Counted from the stretch's first letter, positions 9,092 to 18,359 are shown. The stretch is DNA of 64,000 nucleotides from CAVXTF01 sp963701375 (GCA_963701375.1 CAVOZT010000001.1:186001-250000); one strand, 5' to 3'. Numbers and translations: made by a program. Notes: generated by a model from the letters alone, not told the origin.

Positions 9092-10249
9092 TGGCCGAAC
9101 GTTGCGCGGTCGTAGGGACAGGTCAGACCAAGTGCACCGCAGCCCGAACCGACGTGTCCATTGCGGGGCTCGTGCGCGAGGCCGCCAAGCGCGCACTCGA
9201 AGACGCCTCGATGGACTGGTCAGACATCGATGCGGTCGTGATCGGCAAAGCGCCCGACATGTTTGAGGGTGTAATGATGCCCGAGCTGTACCTGGCGCCG
9301 GCTCTCGGTGCGGTCGGCAAGCCGATGCTGAGGGTGCACACGGCCGGCTCGGTCGGCGGTTCGACCGCCATCGTCGCGGCCCATCTCGTGACATCAGGGG
9401 TGCACCGAAAGGTGCTCACGGTCGCGTTCGAGAAACAAAGCGACTCGAACGCGATGTGGGCGTTGTCTGTCCCTCAACCGTTCTCGGCTCCGCTTCTCGC
9501 AGGAGCAGGTGGTTACTTTGCGCCTCTGATCCGCGCTTACATTCGGCGCTCCAACGCTCCCGATCACATAGGGATCAAGGTCGCCGTGAAAGACCGGCTG
9601 CACGCTCTCAAGAATCCTTACGCGCACCTGCATCTCGAGGACATCTCGTTCGAGATGGTGCGCGATTCGGCGATGTTGTGGGATCCACTCAGGTACCTCG
9701 AGGTCTGCCCGTCGTCTGACGGAGCGGCCGCGATGGTGCTCGCGTCCGAGGACGTTGCCGACGCGTCGAGCAATCCAGCATGGATCCACGGGATGGCGAT
9801 GCGCTCTGAGCCCACGATGTTCGCGGGCCGCGATCAGGTGAGCCCGAGAGCCTCACGTGACTGTGCGGCCGACGTGTACGCGGCAGGCTGGTATCACAGA
9901 GCCGCGTCGGGAGTTCCAGGTCGCCGAGGTATACGTCCCGTTCAGTTGGTACGAGCCGATGTGGTTGGAAAGCCTGGGCTTCGCACCCGAAGGGCAGGGC
10001 TGGAAGCTCACCGACGAAGGTGCCACGTCGCTCGACGGCGGTGACATTCCGTGGAACGCCTCTGGGGGAGTGCTGTCCTCCAACCCGATCGGGGCGTCCG
10101 GAATGCTCCGGTTCTTGGAGGCCGCCATGCAAGCTCGCGGCACCGCCGGCGAGCACCAGGTCGACGCGGTCCGCCGATCGTTGGGCCATGCGTACGGCGG
10201 TGGGTCTCAGTACTTCGCAATGTGGGTTCTCGGCACCGACAAGCCTTGA
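9091..10249 (+). CDS. Thiolase-fold protein, Ltp type (one frameshift)
   Basis: The second thiolase-like protein of the operon, about 385 residues after correction. N-terminal VGTGQTK and GLVREAAKRALEDA are typical of SCP2/Ltp thiolases. The nucleophile position reads VHTAGSVGGSTAIVAA, with no Cys. The C-terminal half has AEVYVPFSWYEPMWLE and NASGGVLSSNPIGASGMLR. The frame breaks at 9886-9887, where GCAGGCT should read GCAGCT (one extra G); the downstream frame then runs to the stop at 10249. It probably forms a heteromer with the gene product immediately upstream and the two DUF35 proteins. Confidence 0.8.
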
Positions 10250-10255
10250 CTTGCC

Positions 10256-10888
10256 ATGGCCGAGGCAGGGAGCGACACCGGGTCCGGTTCGCCGAACCAA
10301 AGGGAGACGGTCGAAGAATGGGACGCGGTCTATGCGGGAACACCTCCATGGGACATCGGACGCCCGCAGGCAACGTTCCTGCGTCTTGCTGAGACCGGTC
10401 AGTTGCGTGGCCCGTTGCTCGACGTGGGCTGCGGGACCGGCGAGCACGCGCTCATGGCGGCAGCACTCGGGCTCGAGGTCACCGGTGTCGACGTCGCTCC
10501 CGCCGCGATCCGCGTGGCGCAACGAAAAGCGGAGGATCGAAAGCTCGCGCCACGGCTCCTCGAATGGGACGCGCTCGAGCTAGCTTCGCTCGGCGAACAC
10601 TACGTGACGGTGCTCGATTCCGGCGTGTTCCACGTTTTCAACGACGAGGACCGAGTTCGTTACGTGGAGAGTCTGTCGTCAGTGACCGTTTCGGGCGGTC
10701 GCTATCACATGCTCTGCTTCAGCGACCGCCAGCCAGGGGACTGGGGGCCGCGCCGTGTGACCCAGAGCGAGATTCGCGACAGCTTCTCAGAAGGCTGGCA
10801 GGTCGAGTCCGTCGAGCCAGCGATATTCGAGATCACGATCAGTCCCGATGGCGCACAAGCTTGGTTGGCGGCGATTAGAAGACTGTGA
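10256..10888 (+). CDS. Class I SAM-dependent methyltransferase
   Basis: A 210-residue Rossmann-fold methyltransferase. Motif I LLDVGCGTGEH is at residues 54-64, followed by the acidic strand-2 end VTGVDVAP near 78 and motif IV YVTVLDSGVFHVF near 117. The WDIGRPQ segment at residue 32 is seen in thiopurine-methyltransferase-like and tellurite-resistance-like methyltransferases. Six bases separate it from the thiolase gene, so it may be part of that operon. Its 3' end overlaps the convergent Mce-associated gene by 14 bases. The substrate is unknown. Confidence 0.83.
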   Translation: MAEAGSDTGSGSPNQRETVEEWDAVYAGTPPWDIGRPQATFLRLAETGQLRGPLLDVGCGTGEHALMAAALGLEVTGVDVAPAAIRVAQRKAEDRKLAPRLLEWDALELASLGEHYVTVLDSGVFHVFNDEDRVRYVESLSSVTVSGGRYHMLCFSDRQPGDWGPRRVTQSEIRDSFSEGWQVESVEPAIFEITISPDGAQAWLAAIRRL

Positions 10889-11357
10889 CGTCGTCGATGA
10901 GCCACTTGCCATTCAGATAATCGAGTGTCATCTGGAGTTGCGACCGGCTGGAGCTCGGGGTTCTGTGGGTTGTGTTGGTGATCGTCTGCACGAGGAATAC
11001 GACCACGACCGCTCGAGTCGATGTCGCCGATACGAGCCCGGCAGACAGGATCGTCGCCTTTGCGCTCGAGTTGAACCTGACGAGGATCGTCTTCAGCACG
11101 CTGGTCGACTTGTCGTAGCTCTGTTGGAACGACGGGGTCGAGTTAGCTTTTACGATCGCGAAGTCCTGGTCGAGATGGTGGTAGTCGTAGCTCGCGATCT
11201 CGGTCGAGTAGGTCCTCGCTGCGGCAAGGGCGCTCGCCCTTCCGTTTTCCAGGGAGTTCTTGCTAGCCAGTTGCGAGTTCCGGTTCCCCAGCTGCAGCAT
11301 CGTCACCACGAGCGCGGCCGCCAAGCAGACGGCCACGAACCCCAACGAAAGAGACAT
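10875..11357 (-). CDS. Mce-associated membrane protein
   Basis: A 160-residue protein with one N-terminal transmembrane helix (about residues 4-24) followed by a NTF2-like extracytoplasmic domain. The features AAARTYSTEIASYDYHHLDQDF and the final LDYLNGKWLIDDV are characteristic of the Mce-associated proteins encoded beside mce operons in actinobacteria. These are thought to stabilise the Mce complex in the envelope. Upstream of the ATG the same frame is open for about 20 codons (…QSDKSFFRAN) back to a TGA, with no clear start. The gene may therefore originally have continued from the charged low-complexity reading frame at 11396-11779. Confidence 0.8.
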   Translation of the reverse strand: MSLSLGFVAVCLAAALVVTMLQLGNRNSQLASKNSLENGRASALAAARTYSTEIASYDYHHLDQDFAIVKANSTPSFQQSYDKSTSVLKTILVRFNSSAKATILSAGLVSATSTRAVVVVFLVQTITNTTHRTPSSSRSQLQMTLDYLNGKWLIDDVTVF

Positions 11358-11395
11358 CAGGTTGGCTCGAAAGAAGCTCTTGTCGCTTTGCGCGC

Positions 11396-11779
11396 TCAGC
11401 GCGCGCTGGTTCCGCTGCTTTCTGGAACGGTGGTCGAGAACGAGATAGGCGAGTCAGGCATCTGAGGCAGGGTCGGCGCTCGCTCGGCCGGGGGCGCCGC
11501 CACGTCTGGGACGTGTTCGACCGATGTTGATCGGTCGGGCGACTGTTCTTCGGACGACTGCTCTTCGGACGGCTTCTCCTTCGCCGACTTCGACTTCGAA
11601 GACGACTTTCCTTTCGATGACTTGGAGCCATTGCTCTTCGCTCCATTCGAGGATTTGTCCATGGATGATCGCTCAGGGGAGGACTTGTGGCCGTTTGTCG
11701 TTGCACCACTGCCGTCAGTGGTTGGTTGCGCAGAGGATTCGACGTCCCCGACGGGATGGTCGGACGTCTCGTCAAGCAT
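11396..11779 (-). CDS. Low-complexity Ser/Lys/Glu-rich protein, possibly the N-terminal arm of the Mce-associated protein
   Basis: A 127-codon reading frame rich in Ser, Lys, Glu and Asn, with runs such as KSSNGAKSNGSKSS and the repeat SEEQSSEEQS. No membrane helix or domain is visible, and it should be disordered. ATG 11779 has a GAGAGGGG ribosome site 5 bases upstream; an earlier TTG at 11836 is less likely. It ends 38 bases before the ATG of the Mce-associated protein. Such proteins often begin with a charged disordered cytoplasmic segment, so a single frameshift between 11360 and 11400 could have split one gene of about 300 codons. Alternatively it is a separate coupled gene. Confidence 0.5.
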   Translation of the reverse strand: MLDETSDHPVGDVESSAQPTTDGSGATTNGHKSSPERSSMDKSSNGAKSNGSKSSKGKSSSKSKSAKEKPSEEQSSEEQSPDRSTSVEHVPDVAAPPAERAPTLPQMPDSPISFSTTVPESSGTSAR

Positions 11780-11972
11780 CGATGCCCCTCTCGGGCGTGA
11801 CCGGTTGCCCCCCGTAGGTGACCGGTTCGCCGCCAATGGGTATAAGTCTGCCAGGGTCCATCGCTCTTACCAAGGCGGGTAATCCCACGCAAGAGCATTG
11901 GGCACGCGTGCACGGCCCGTCACATGGCGGGGTTTGTCGGTAGGCTGAAGGTGTCGGACGAAGGGAATGAGA

Positions 11973-12933
11973 ATGGTGACAGACCAGTCGGTGTTGGTGC
12001 CGGTCACGGAGCCGACTGCGGCTATTCCGGCTAATCCGACATCTCCGGGATACGAAGCGGTGATCTCGATTCAGGGGATCACCAAGCGCTTCGGCAGTCA
12101 TACCGTGCTCGAAGACGTGACGTTCGACGTACCCCGCGGCAAGACTTCTGCCGTCCTCGGTCCGTCCGGTACCGGAAAATCGGTGCTCCTCAAGACCGTG
12201 ATCGGGCTCCTTCGACCCGAGGCGGGCCAGGTCTTCATAGACGGGGACCCGATCGTCGGAGTCCGTGAGAAGGAAGTCCTGCGGATCCGTCGGAAGATCG
12301 GCGTGCTCTTTCAGGACGGGGCTCTTTTCGGGTCCATGAACCTTTTCGACAACATCGCTTTCCCCCTGGTGGAGCACACCAGCAAGACGGACAAAGAGAT
12401 CCGCGAGATCGTGCTGGCAAAGTCCGAGCTGGTCGGTCTCGGCTCTCACCTTCACAAGCTCCCTGGCGAGGTGTCTGGTGGTATGCGCAAACGAGCCGGT
12501 TTGGCGCGTGCACTCGTTTTGGAGCCGAAGATCCTCTTCTTCGACGAGCCGGACTCGGGTCTGGATCCGGTGCGCGTTCGCGTATCTCGACGACCTCATC
12601 AACACGGTCCACGAAGAGACCGGGGCCACCTTCTTCATCATCAGCCACAACATCGAATCGGTGAAGAGGACGGCTCACTATCTCGGACTCCTGTTCCGCA
12701 CGAGGCTGGTCGGCTTCGGAACCAAAGAGGAGATGACGACCTCGCGCGTGCCGGTGATAGAGCAGTTCCTCGCCGGCAGGCCAGAAGGCCCGATCAGCAT
12801 GGACGAGATGGCCGACGAAGTTGACCTGGTTTTCTCCACTACCTCGTCCGAAAGCAACGGAGAGGCACCGACGGCGTCGCCTGCGACCGCCGAACCTGAG
12901 GAAATTCTGACCGGTCCTACGATCCGAACGTAG
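11973..12933 (+). CDS. mceG: MceG/Mkl-type ABC ATPase of Mce lipid importer (one frameshift)
   Basis: The cytoplasmic ATPase that would energise YrbE/Mce import. Walker A GPSGTGKS (about residues 63-70), VSGGMRKRAGLARAL signature, Walker B ILFFDEPDSGLDP and the switch SHN are all present. GGMRKR is diagnostic of the MlaF/Mkl subfamily. Near 12571-12580 one extra base breaks the frame after SGLDPV; the next frame continues with AYLDDLINTVHEETGATFF and an extended C-terminal tail ending at 12933. ATG 11973 is preferred over ATG 11967 because GAAGGGA lies 6 bases before it. It lies on the opposite strand, 4.3 kb from the 3' end of the mce operon. The stop sits inside a 24-base tandem duplication. 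Confidence 0.87.
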
Positions 12934-12962
12934 ATCAGTCCTACGATCCGAACGTAGATCAG
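12915..12962 (+). repeat. Perfect 24-bp tandem duplication spanning the mceG stop codon
   Basis: Two identical 24-base units (12915-12938 and 12939-12962). Because 24 is a multiple of three, the second unit repeats the terminal peptide PTIRT and a second in-frame TAG eight codons after the first. Confidence 0.95.
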
Positions 12963-12965
12963 GAG

Positions 12966-14243
12966 TCAGAAGCTGAATCCCGGGGGGGGCCCGACGGGAA
13001 ATCCGAGCGTGACGACTGACGTGGTCGCAGAGAACTGGGTCCACCCTGGCATACCGGCATTGGCTGGCGGAGGTGACTCGGACTCGAAGATGCTGTTGGC
13101 AGGTGGCGCCGCAGTGCTGTACCCGCCGAGCTGGTCGTTGACCGTCGAGGAGAAAGTACAAGTCGGCTGGGATGGAGTAGGCGCGACGGGAAAGGCCGGG
13201 ACCGAGAAAATGTTGCTTCCTAGAGTCGCCGAGCCCGATGCCAGAGGACCGTGTAATGGCACCGGCGGGGTCTGAAGTCCCCGCAGGTCGGGATTAGGCG
13301 GCGTGGGAGTGACCGGTGCTCCGGCAGGCAGACTGGTGACTGCGGTCCTGAGGATGATCTGGGTCTTTGTGTTCTGACAGGACAGCGGCGGTTGGACTGT
13401 GGCCAGTTGGACGGTTGTCACCGCCGAGGTGGTGACGCTCACCTCAATTTCTCCGTTCGGATCTACTCCGGTAACGGTGAGCGACGAGTTTCCCGAAGGC
13501 GTGAGCGTCACAAGGTAAGGGAGACATGACAAGTAGCCAGCCTTGCTGTGGCTGTAATTGAAACTGCCGAGACAGATCTTGCCCGGCGGCGGAACGTTCG
13601 TGATTATCGACAATTTCGGTGGAGGTTGACTCGGTACGGGCTCGGGCCCGAGCTGGATGTGGATGCATTCACCGGGGGGCGGGCTTGCGCCCACACAAGA
13701 TTGCAGGCCGCTCGTTCCGCCCTGGTCGCAGAACACGACGTCATTCGGCGTGATGGTGGCGTTCAGGCTTGGCAAGTCGATCAGGCCGGTGACCCAACCG
13801 GTGATGTCGAAGACTTTCGAGATCCAAGGATAGAGGGGATAGGTCTTGGTCCCGTCTTTCCACGAGGTGTTGTTCGCTTCCCATTCGCTGTATCCAGCCA
13901 GGATCTGGCCGCCAGTGACAGCCGCCAGGAAGGGAACGCCGTAGCTGTGACCGGGCGGATACGTGGCAGCGGGTATAGGCGGCGGCGGGCAGGCCGGCAA
14001 CGTCGTCGAGTTGCGAGAGAGCTGGTGTATTGCGGTCTGTTCCCGATAGAGAGCTGAAAGCTCGGCGCGGTCTACGTGTCGGGAGTGCAGGATTGTCGCG
14101 ATTCCAGCCGAGTGCGCCGCGGGAACAGCCCCGCTGGACGACGCAGTGCCAAACGCGAAGGCAGCAACCGTCAGAGCCAGTGCGACACTGAGCGCGGCAC
14201 ACCACTGTGTCCGCGTCCGGCTCTTTGTCCTCGTTGTCTTCAT
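12966..14243 (-). CDS. Secreted proline-rich protein of the mce region (FSVP module)
   Basis: About 425 residues with an N-terminal signal peptide: KTTRTKSRTRT then a hydrophobic ALSVALALTVAAFAF core and an A-rich cleavage region. The rest is extracytoplasmic, rich in Pro, Ser and Thr, with about ten Cys. Near residue 355 it has a segment (IFSVPAFPVAP…PTC) that matches the C-terminal module of the two secreted proteins at 15228-16055 and 16336-17223. The start is set at ATG 14243, which has GAGGAG 9 bases upstream; the ATG at 14249 is only 2 bases from it. I recognise no known enzyme family. Confidence 0.7.
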   Translation of the reverse strand: MKTTRTKSRTRTQWCAALSVALALTVAAFAFGTASSSGAVPAAHSAGIATILHSRHVDRAELSALYREQTAIHQLSRNSTTLPACPPPPIPAATYPPGHSYGVPFLAAVTGGQILAGYSEWEANNTSWKDGTKTYPLYPWISKVFDITGWVTGLIDLPSLNATITPNDVVFCDQGGTSGLQSCVGASPPPGECIHIQLGPEPVPSQPPPKLSIITNVPPPGKICLGSFNYSHSKAGYLSCLPYLVTLTPSGNSSLTVTGVDPNGEIEVSVTTSAVTTVQLATVQPPLSCQNTKTQIILRTAVTSLPAGAPVTPTPPNPDLRGLQTPPVPLHGPLASGSATLGSNIFSVPAFPVAPTPSQPTCTFSSTVNDQLGGYSTAAPPANSIFESESPPPANAGMPGWTQFSATTSVVTLGFPVGPPPGFSF

Positions 14244-14411
14244 CCCCATGTCTCCTCGGGGCTTCTGACCACTGTCGAATGTACAACCACGACGGCCGCC
14301 GGACACAGGCAGACTACGAATCGTCGCCTGCCTGCGTCCGGACCCAGCACGGCTTGGACATGAGAGCCGTGCACTGCCGACGTGTACTGCGCTGATCTCA
14401 GATTCTTGCGA

Positions 14412-15068
14412 TCAGGTGTCGTGGACGGACTTGTTGAGCACTTCCGTCGCGGAGCTCGTTGACGTATTGGAGGACGTGCAGGTCGAGGTGGCAGAAGGCG
14501 CCGTTGCGAACGACACGTTGGTGAACGTCATTGTGCTGTTGTCGTCGTAGGTTCCTGTCACCGAGCCCTTGGCGGTGGGCTCGACCACGATGACGCACGC
14601 CGACCCGAGGATGCTCGACTGGAAGGTCGCGCCGGCCATGGGGATCGTCAGCTTCACCTTGTCGCCCGTGTTGGGCTCCGTGGTGTCGCCAGTGACTGCG
14701 TCCTTCTCCTTCAACGACCACTTGCCGTTGGTCTGGTTGGTGTTGACGGTGTCCGACCCCCCCAGACTGTCGGTGCAGCCGCTGATGGTCGGCGGCGCGA
14801 CGTTGATCTTGAGCCCCGAAGCCGGTATCGACCCAGTCGTGCTGAACGTCGTGCACGTCACGGTGATCGGCGACGAGTCGATCGTTCCCTTGGCGACGAA
14901 GGTGGTCCCTGTCTTCAGGGCCCCGGCCACGACCGTCCCTGCGGGAAGGCTGAAGTGGTCACCTGTGTCGGTGTTGGTCACGGCGTAGACCGTAGATGCC
15001 GTGGCTCCCAGCAGTACGAAGACACCGATCGTGGCGACCACGACCTTCTTTGCTTTAGATAGCTTCAT
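14412..15068 (-). CDS. Secreted protein of unknown function
   Basis: 218 residues with a signal peptide (KLSKAKKVVVATIGVFVLLGATASTVYA). The mature part is Thr/Ser-rich and beta-strand-like, with four Cys in the first half spaced as TVTCTTF and ISGCTDS, and SACVIV and STCTSS later; an all-beta disulphide-bonded domain is likely. A GAGGGGGTTA leader stands before the ATG, a form shared with the secreted-protein genes starting at 16336 and 26658. It faces the mce operon as part of the group of exported proteins. No family recognised. Confidence 0.72.
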   Translation of the reverse strand: MKLSKAKKVVVATIGVFVLLGATASTVYAVTNTDTGDHFSLPAGTVVAGALKTGTTFVAKGTIDSSPITVTCTTFSTTGSIPASGLKINVAPPTISGCTDSLGGSDTVNTNQTNGKWSLKEKDAVTGDTTEPNTGDKVKLTIPMAGATFQSSILGSACVIVVEPTAKGSVTGTYDDNSTMTFTNVSFATAPSATSTCTSSNTSTSSATEVLNKSVHDT

Positions 15069-15227
15069 TATCTTGTAACCCCCTCATATCTGTGGTGTGG
15101 TTTGTCTGACGATGTTCTTGTCTCACTGTTTCGTTTCGTGTTCGGTCTTGTCGTGAATGTGCTCGCTGGTTCTGTCATCTCCTTTCGGTAGGTCTGGTCT
15201 GGTGGGACTCTCATAGGACTCCAGATT

Positions 15228-16055
15228 TCACGGCTGGTAAAGGGACGTCACCGCAGGCAAGGTGGCGCTCGCGCCCCCTGGTGCTATCGGGAGCCCTGCG
15301 ATCTGGTTCAGGTTCGCGGGGACTTCCCCCGGGCAGGTCGGCGATGCCTGCACTCCGGGTACGGCGAAATCGCTGCCTCGAAGCGTTATCGACGCGTTGC
15401 TCAAGGGGCCCGTCACCACACCTGAAAGAGGGATGGTCAATGGTCCGATGGTGCACGACAACCCGTACAGTCCGGTGCTCCCGCTCACGGTAGCTCTCAG
15501 GCTGACTTGAAGGCCGTTGTTGGAAGAGGCGCACGAGAACCCGCCCGTAATCGTCCCGGGGTGGGCCACGAACGGAACCTTGGGCTGCATGCTGGGGAAG
15601 AACGTGACCTCGGCGGAGAGCGGTCCGAAGCGCTGTCCGTCAAGGGGTGATACGACGCTGCCGGTCGCCCCGCACGGTGGTTGGCCTCGTACGACGGTGA
15701 CGACTCCGCAGAACTTGGCGGTGATGTTGGCGATGGTCGCCGGCCCGGCTGTCAGAACTCCGTTGTTCACCGTTCCAACCAGGCCCAGCTGGTACGGAGC
15801 GCCCGGAGGCCCCGAAGGTTTGGGTACGCAGTCGGCAGGCAGGTTCGAGCTTGCCGTGAGCACCTTCGGTGTACCGATCCATGTTGCCTGAGCCGAGGTG
15901 GTCGCCCGTTCGACAGTTTTGACGTTGGACGACCGAACGCTGACATGTCCGGTGGTTGACCAGACATGTAGCTCGGCCATCGTGAGAACCCCGGCCAGTG
16001 AGAACACGGCTACGGCCAGTAGCGCCGCCGTTCGGACTGTCAACCGATTACTCAT
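15228..16055 (-). CDS. Secreted protein, FAVP-module family
   Basis: 275 residues with an N-terminal hydrophobic signal or anchor (residues 8-28). The extracytoplasmic part contains eight Cys. Its C-terminal half (STGLYGLSCTIG … SDFAVPGVQASPTC … ASATL) is clearly related to the C-terminal half of the protein at 16336-17223 (PTGLLGPDCTIG … NAFAVPGAYNC … NSATL) and more weakly to that at 12966-14243. The start codon lies in the proximal copy of an 11-base direct repeat. It is divergent from the 16336 gene. Function unknown; the position suggests a cell-envelope partner of Mce. Confidence 0.72.
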   Translation of the reverse strand: MSNRLTVRTAALLAVAVFSLAGVLTMAELHVWSTTGHVSVRSSNVKTVERATTSAQATWIGTPKVLTASSNLPADCVPKPSGPPGAPYQLGLVGTVNNGVLTAGPATIANITAKFCGVVTVVRGQPPCGATGSVVSPLDGQRFGPLSAEVTFFPSMQPKVPFVAHPGTITGGFSCASSNNGLQVSLRATVSGSTGLYGLSCTIGPLTIPLSGVVTGPLSNASITLRGSDFAVPGVQASPTCPGEVPANLNQIAGLPIAPGGASATLPAVTSLYQP

Positions 16056-16076
16056 GATCGATGACTACTCATGATC
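16049..16076. repeat. Two 11-bp direct repeats (17-bp period) at a start codon
   Basis: TACTCATGATC occurs at 16049-16059 and 16066-16076. The first copy contains the ATG (minus strand) of the secreted protein gene ending at 15228. The second creates an out-of-frame ATG upstream. It could be a regulator site or a local duplication. Confidence 0.7.
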
Positions 16077-16335
16077 CGTGAAACTGACAAATTGGGTCAA
16101 TGAACGCTCGCTCGTTCAGCTCTGTCGGGGACCAAAGAAATGTGCATTGGGAAAGTAAGTGGGCTGCTTCGATGTCGGCGGGCGCTCCATCGAGGCAAGG
16201 GAAACCGGAGCCGCAGGCCGCACGAACACCCCCCTCTGCTGTATTACCCGCCCACTTCCGTGGCTCGCGCGTGTCGCCTAGGTTACCCATGGGTATATTC
16301 CCCAGTGGTCCGACGCTCAAACAGGGGGTAACACT

Positions 16336-17223
16336 GTGCAGATGACGAATTCGTCCACATCTCGGGTTGGTCGCTCGTCCTTCGGGCGCACCCGCACTCG
16401 GTTGGCATTGTGCGCTGGAGTCGTCGCGCTCGCCGGGACTTCCCTGCTCATCGGGGCTACGCCAGGCTCGGCTAAGGCCGCCACGCTCCCCAAGAACCTC
16501 GCCAAGTTCGCGCACTGCCCGGTTGACGTAAAGAAGGTGAAGCTGTGCCTCTTCTCGTCGACGACGAGCACAACCTTCCAGATCGGATCCACGGTTGTGA
16601 GCTCGACGAGCCCGGCAACGATCTCTTTGGGCGTCGAGTTCGACAAGTCGGGTCAACCGATCGCGGTGCTCCCCGATGACGGCACGCAGGCGCTGCAGTC
16701 GCCTGCGATAAATCTTCCCGGTGGACTGCTCGGTATCCCCGGTGTTCCTGACGGCGGCGTGCTCGCGGTGACGGTAACTCCGCAGGCCGTGGGCGTGCCC
16801 ACGTTGAGCCTTTTCAACTTGCTTCAGGGCACAGGCCCGGGACTCACGCTCCCCATCGATGTGCTCGTGAGCACCCCTACGGGATTGCTCGGACCCGACT
16901 GCACTATCGGTGACGCCTCTGATCCCATCACGCTCAATCTGACGACTGGGACGACCAACCCGCCGCCTCCCAACACACCGATAACGGGTGCGCCGGGTAC
17001 CGTGTCGAGCAAGTCGAACGGCACCCTCACGATCACCGGGATGACGCTGGTCGACAACGCCTTTGCGGTGCCGGGCGCTTACAACTGTGGACCGGCTGGG
17101 ATCGCAGACCCGATCCTCGACCTCGACAAGGGGCTTCCCTCCCCGGCCGGGACGAACTCGGCGACCTTGGCCGGCTCGTCCTACACGGCTCCCGCGTCGC
17201 TCATCCGTCAGTACGTCGGCTGA
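16336..17223 (+). CDS. Secreted protein, FAVP-module family
   Basis: 295 residues. A basic N-terminus precedes a signal core (LALCAGVVALAGTSLLIGA) with an AKA-A type cleavage site near residue 48. The mature part is Gly/Pro/Thr-rich with few charges. The C-terminal 120 residues (PTGLLGPDCTIG, NAFAVPGAYNC, NSATLAGSS) form the same module as the divergent neighbour at 15228-16055. GTG 16336 has an AGGGGGTAA leader 5 bases upstream. It converges with mceF, the two stops being 35 bases apart. Not recognised as a known family; possibly a surface or periplasmic accessory of the Mce system. Confidence 0.75.
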   Translation: MQMTNSSTSRVGRSSFGRTRTRLALCAGVVALAGTSLLIGATPGSAKAATLPKNLAKFAHCPVDVKKVKLCLFSSTTSTTFQIGSTVVSSTSPATISLGVEFDKSGQPIAVLPDDGTQALQSPAINLPGGLLGIPGVPDGGVLAVTVTPQAVGVPTLSLFNLLQGTGPGLTLPIDVLVSTPTGLLGPDCTIGDASDPITLNLTTGTTNPPPPNTPITGAPGTVSSKSNGTLTITGMTLVDNAFAVPGAYNCGPAGIADPILDLDKGLPSPAGTNSATLAGSSYTAPASLIRQYVG

Positions 17224-17258
17224 TCGACAAGTAAGTCGGCAAGTAAGCAGCAAGGGAC

Positions 17259-18346
17259 TCAACCTCCCGGGAACACGGGATTGCTGTTGGCTCCACGCTG
17301 GAGCATGTCCGGAGCTGTGTTGCTGCAGGAGTTCGTGAGCACCGGACCAGTGATCCTTTGCGTGGGTCCCGGCATGTCCGCCCCGGGTATGTAGGGGCAG
17401 ACGGTGTCGCCAAGATTGAAATCGAGCACTCCGTGCACCTGCCCACCACTCGTCACGGCAGCGAGATCGTTGGAAACGATCGGCAGCAGCTCGAAGATCC
17501 GCGCACTTGAGCGTTGTTCTGATCGCTCACCTGTGAGTCGATCGCCAAGTTGGTGATCGTGGCCGTGATAGCGGCGTTGTTGGCAGAGAGGAACGGGTTG
17601 AGCTGCTGCTCGGCCGCCTGGCTGTTGTTGATGAGAGCTTGGAGGTCGGAGTTCGAATTGCGCAATTGGCCGGTCAGGGTCGCGAGTCCCTTGGTGAACG
17701 TAGCCAGGTCGCCATCTGTCGCGCCAAGCGTCTTCAGATCGGTGCGGCCGTCCACGACCAGGTTCACTGTTTCCGGCTGAGCTGCCACCAACGCGTCGAA
17801 GAGCTGCTGTCCGGTGACGATGATCGTCCGGAGATCGGGCCCGGTCCCAATGAAGGCAGTGGTAAGGAAGCTCTCGACTGTCTGCAGGTCTTTGGGGTTG
17901 ATGCTCTTCAGCAGGGAGCCCAGATCGATGAGGGCAGTTCCTATCGGTACCGGCAGGACGACCCGGGCGGCAGGTATCACCGTCCCGTCTTTCAGGTCAG
18001 GTCCCGACGAGCTTGCCGGCTGCAGGTCGATGTAGTTCTCGCCCAGGGCCGACAGCTCTTTGACTTGGACACTCCCGTTGTCTGGGATTTGTTGTCCGGG
18101 ATTGATGCCGAGCTTCACGGCTACCTCGGTCGCGCTCAAGTCGAGTGCGGTGACCCGACCGACTTGCACTCCCCGGTACGTGACGTTGGCACCTGTGTAG
18201 AGACCTCCGGCGATTGGCATCAAGACCGTGACTTGGAAGGGCTGTGATGCGACGCGAACCTGCAGGACGTCGAACACGATGTAGTAGACGCCGAGAACGA
18301 TGACGATGAGCAGAGCGATCATGCGGGGTATGAGGCGGCTGCTCAT
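17259..18346 (-). CDS. mceF: Mce family protein, position F (one frameshift)
   Basis: Last gene of the mce operon, about 362 codons. It has one N-terminal transmembrane helix (IALLIVIVLGVYYIVF) and the MCE/MlaD domain (VTYRGVQVGRVTALDLS near residue 55, ALGENYIDLQP near 103), followed by the long helical Mce/FadE-like domain. At 17499-17503 the frame shifts after SDQNNAQV. The next frame continues RIFELLPIVSNDLAAVTSGG and a C-terminal Cys-containing tail (TVCPYIPG … NSCSNT) to 17259. The protein is predicted to line the lipid-translocating tunnel with MceA-E. It begins 13 bases after mceE. Confidence 0.85.
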
Positions 18347-18359
18347 GCGTGCTCTCCCG

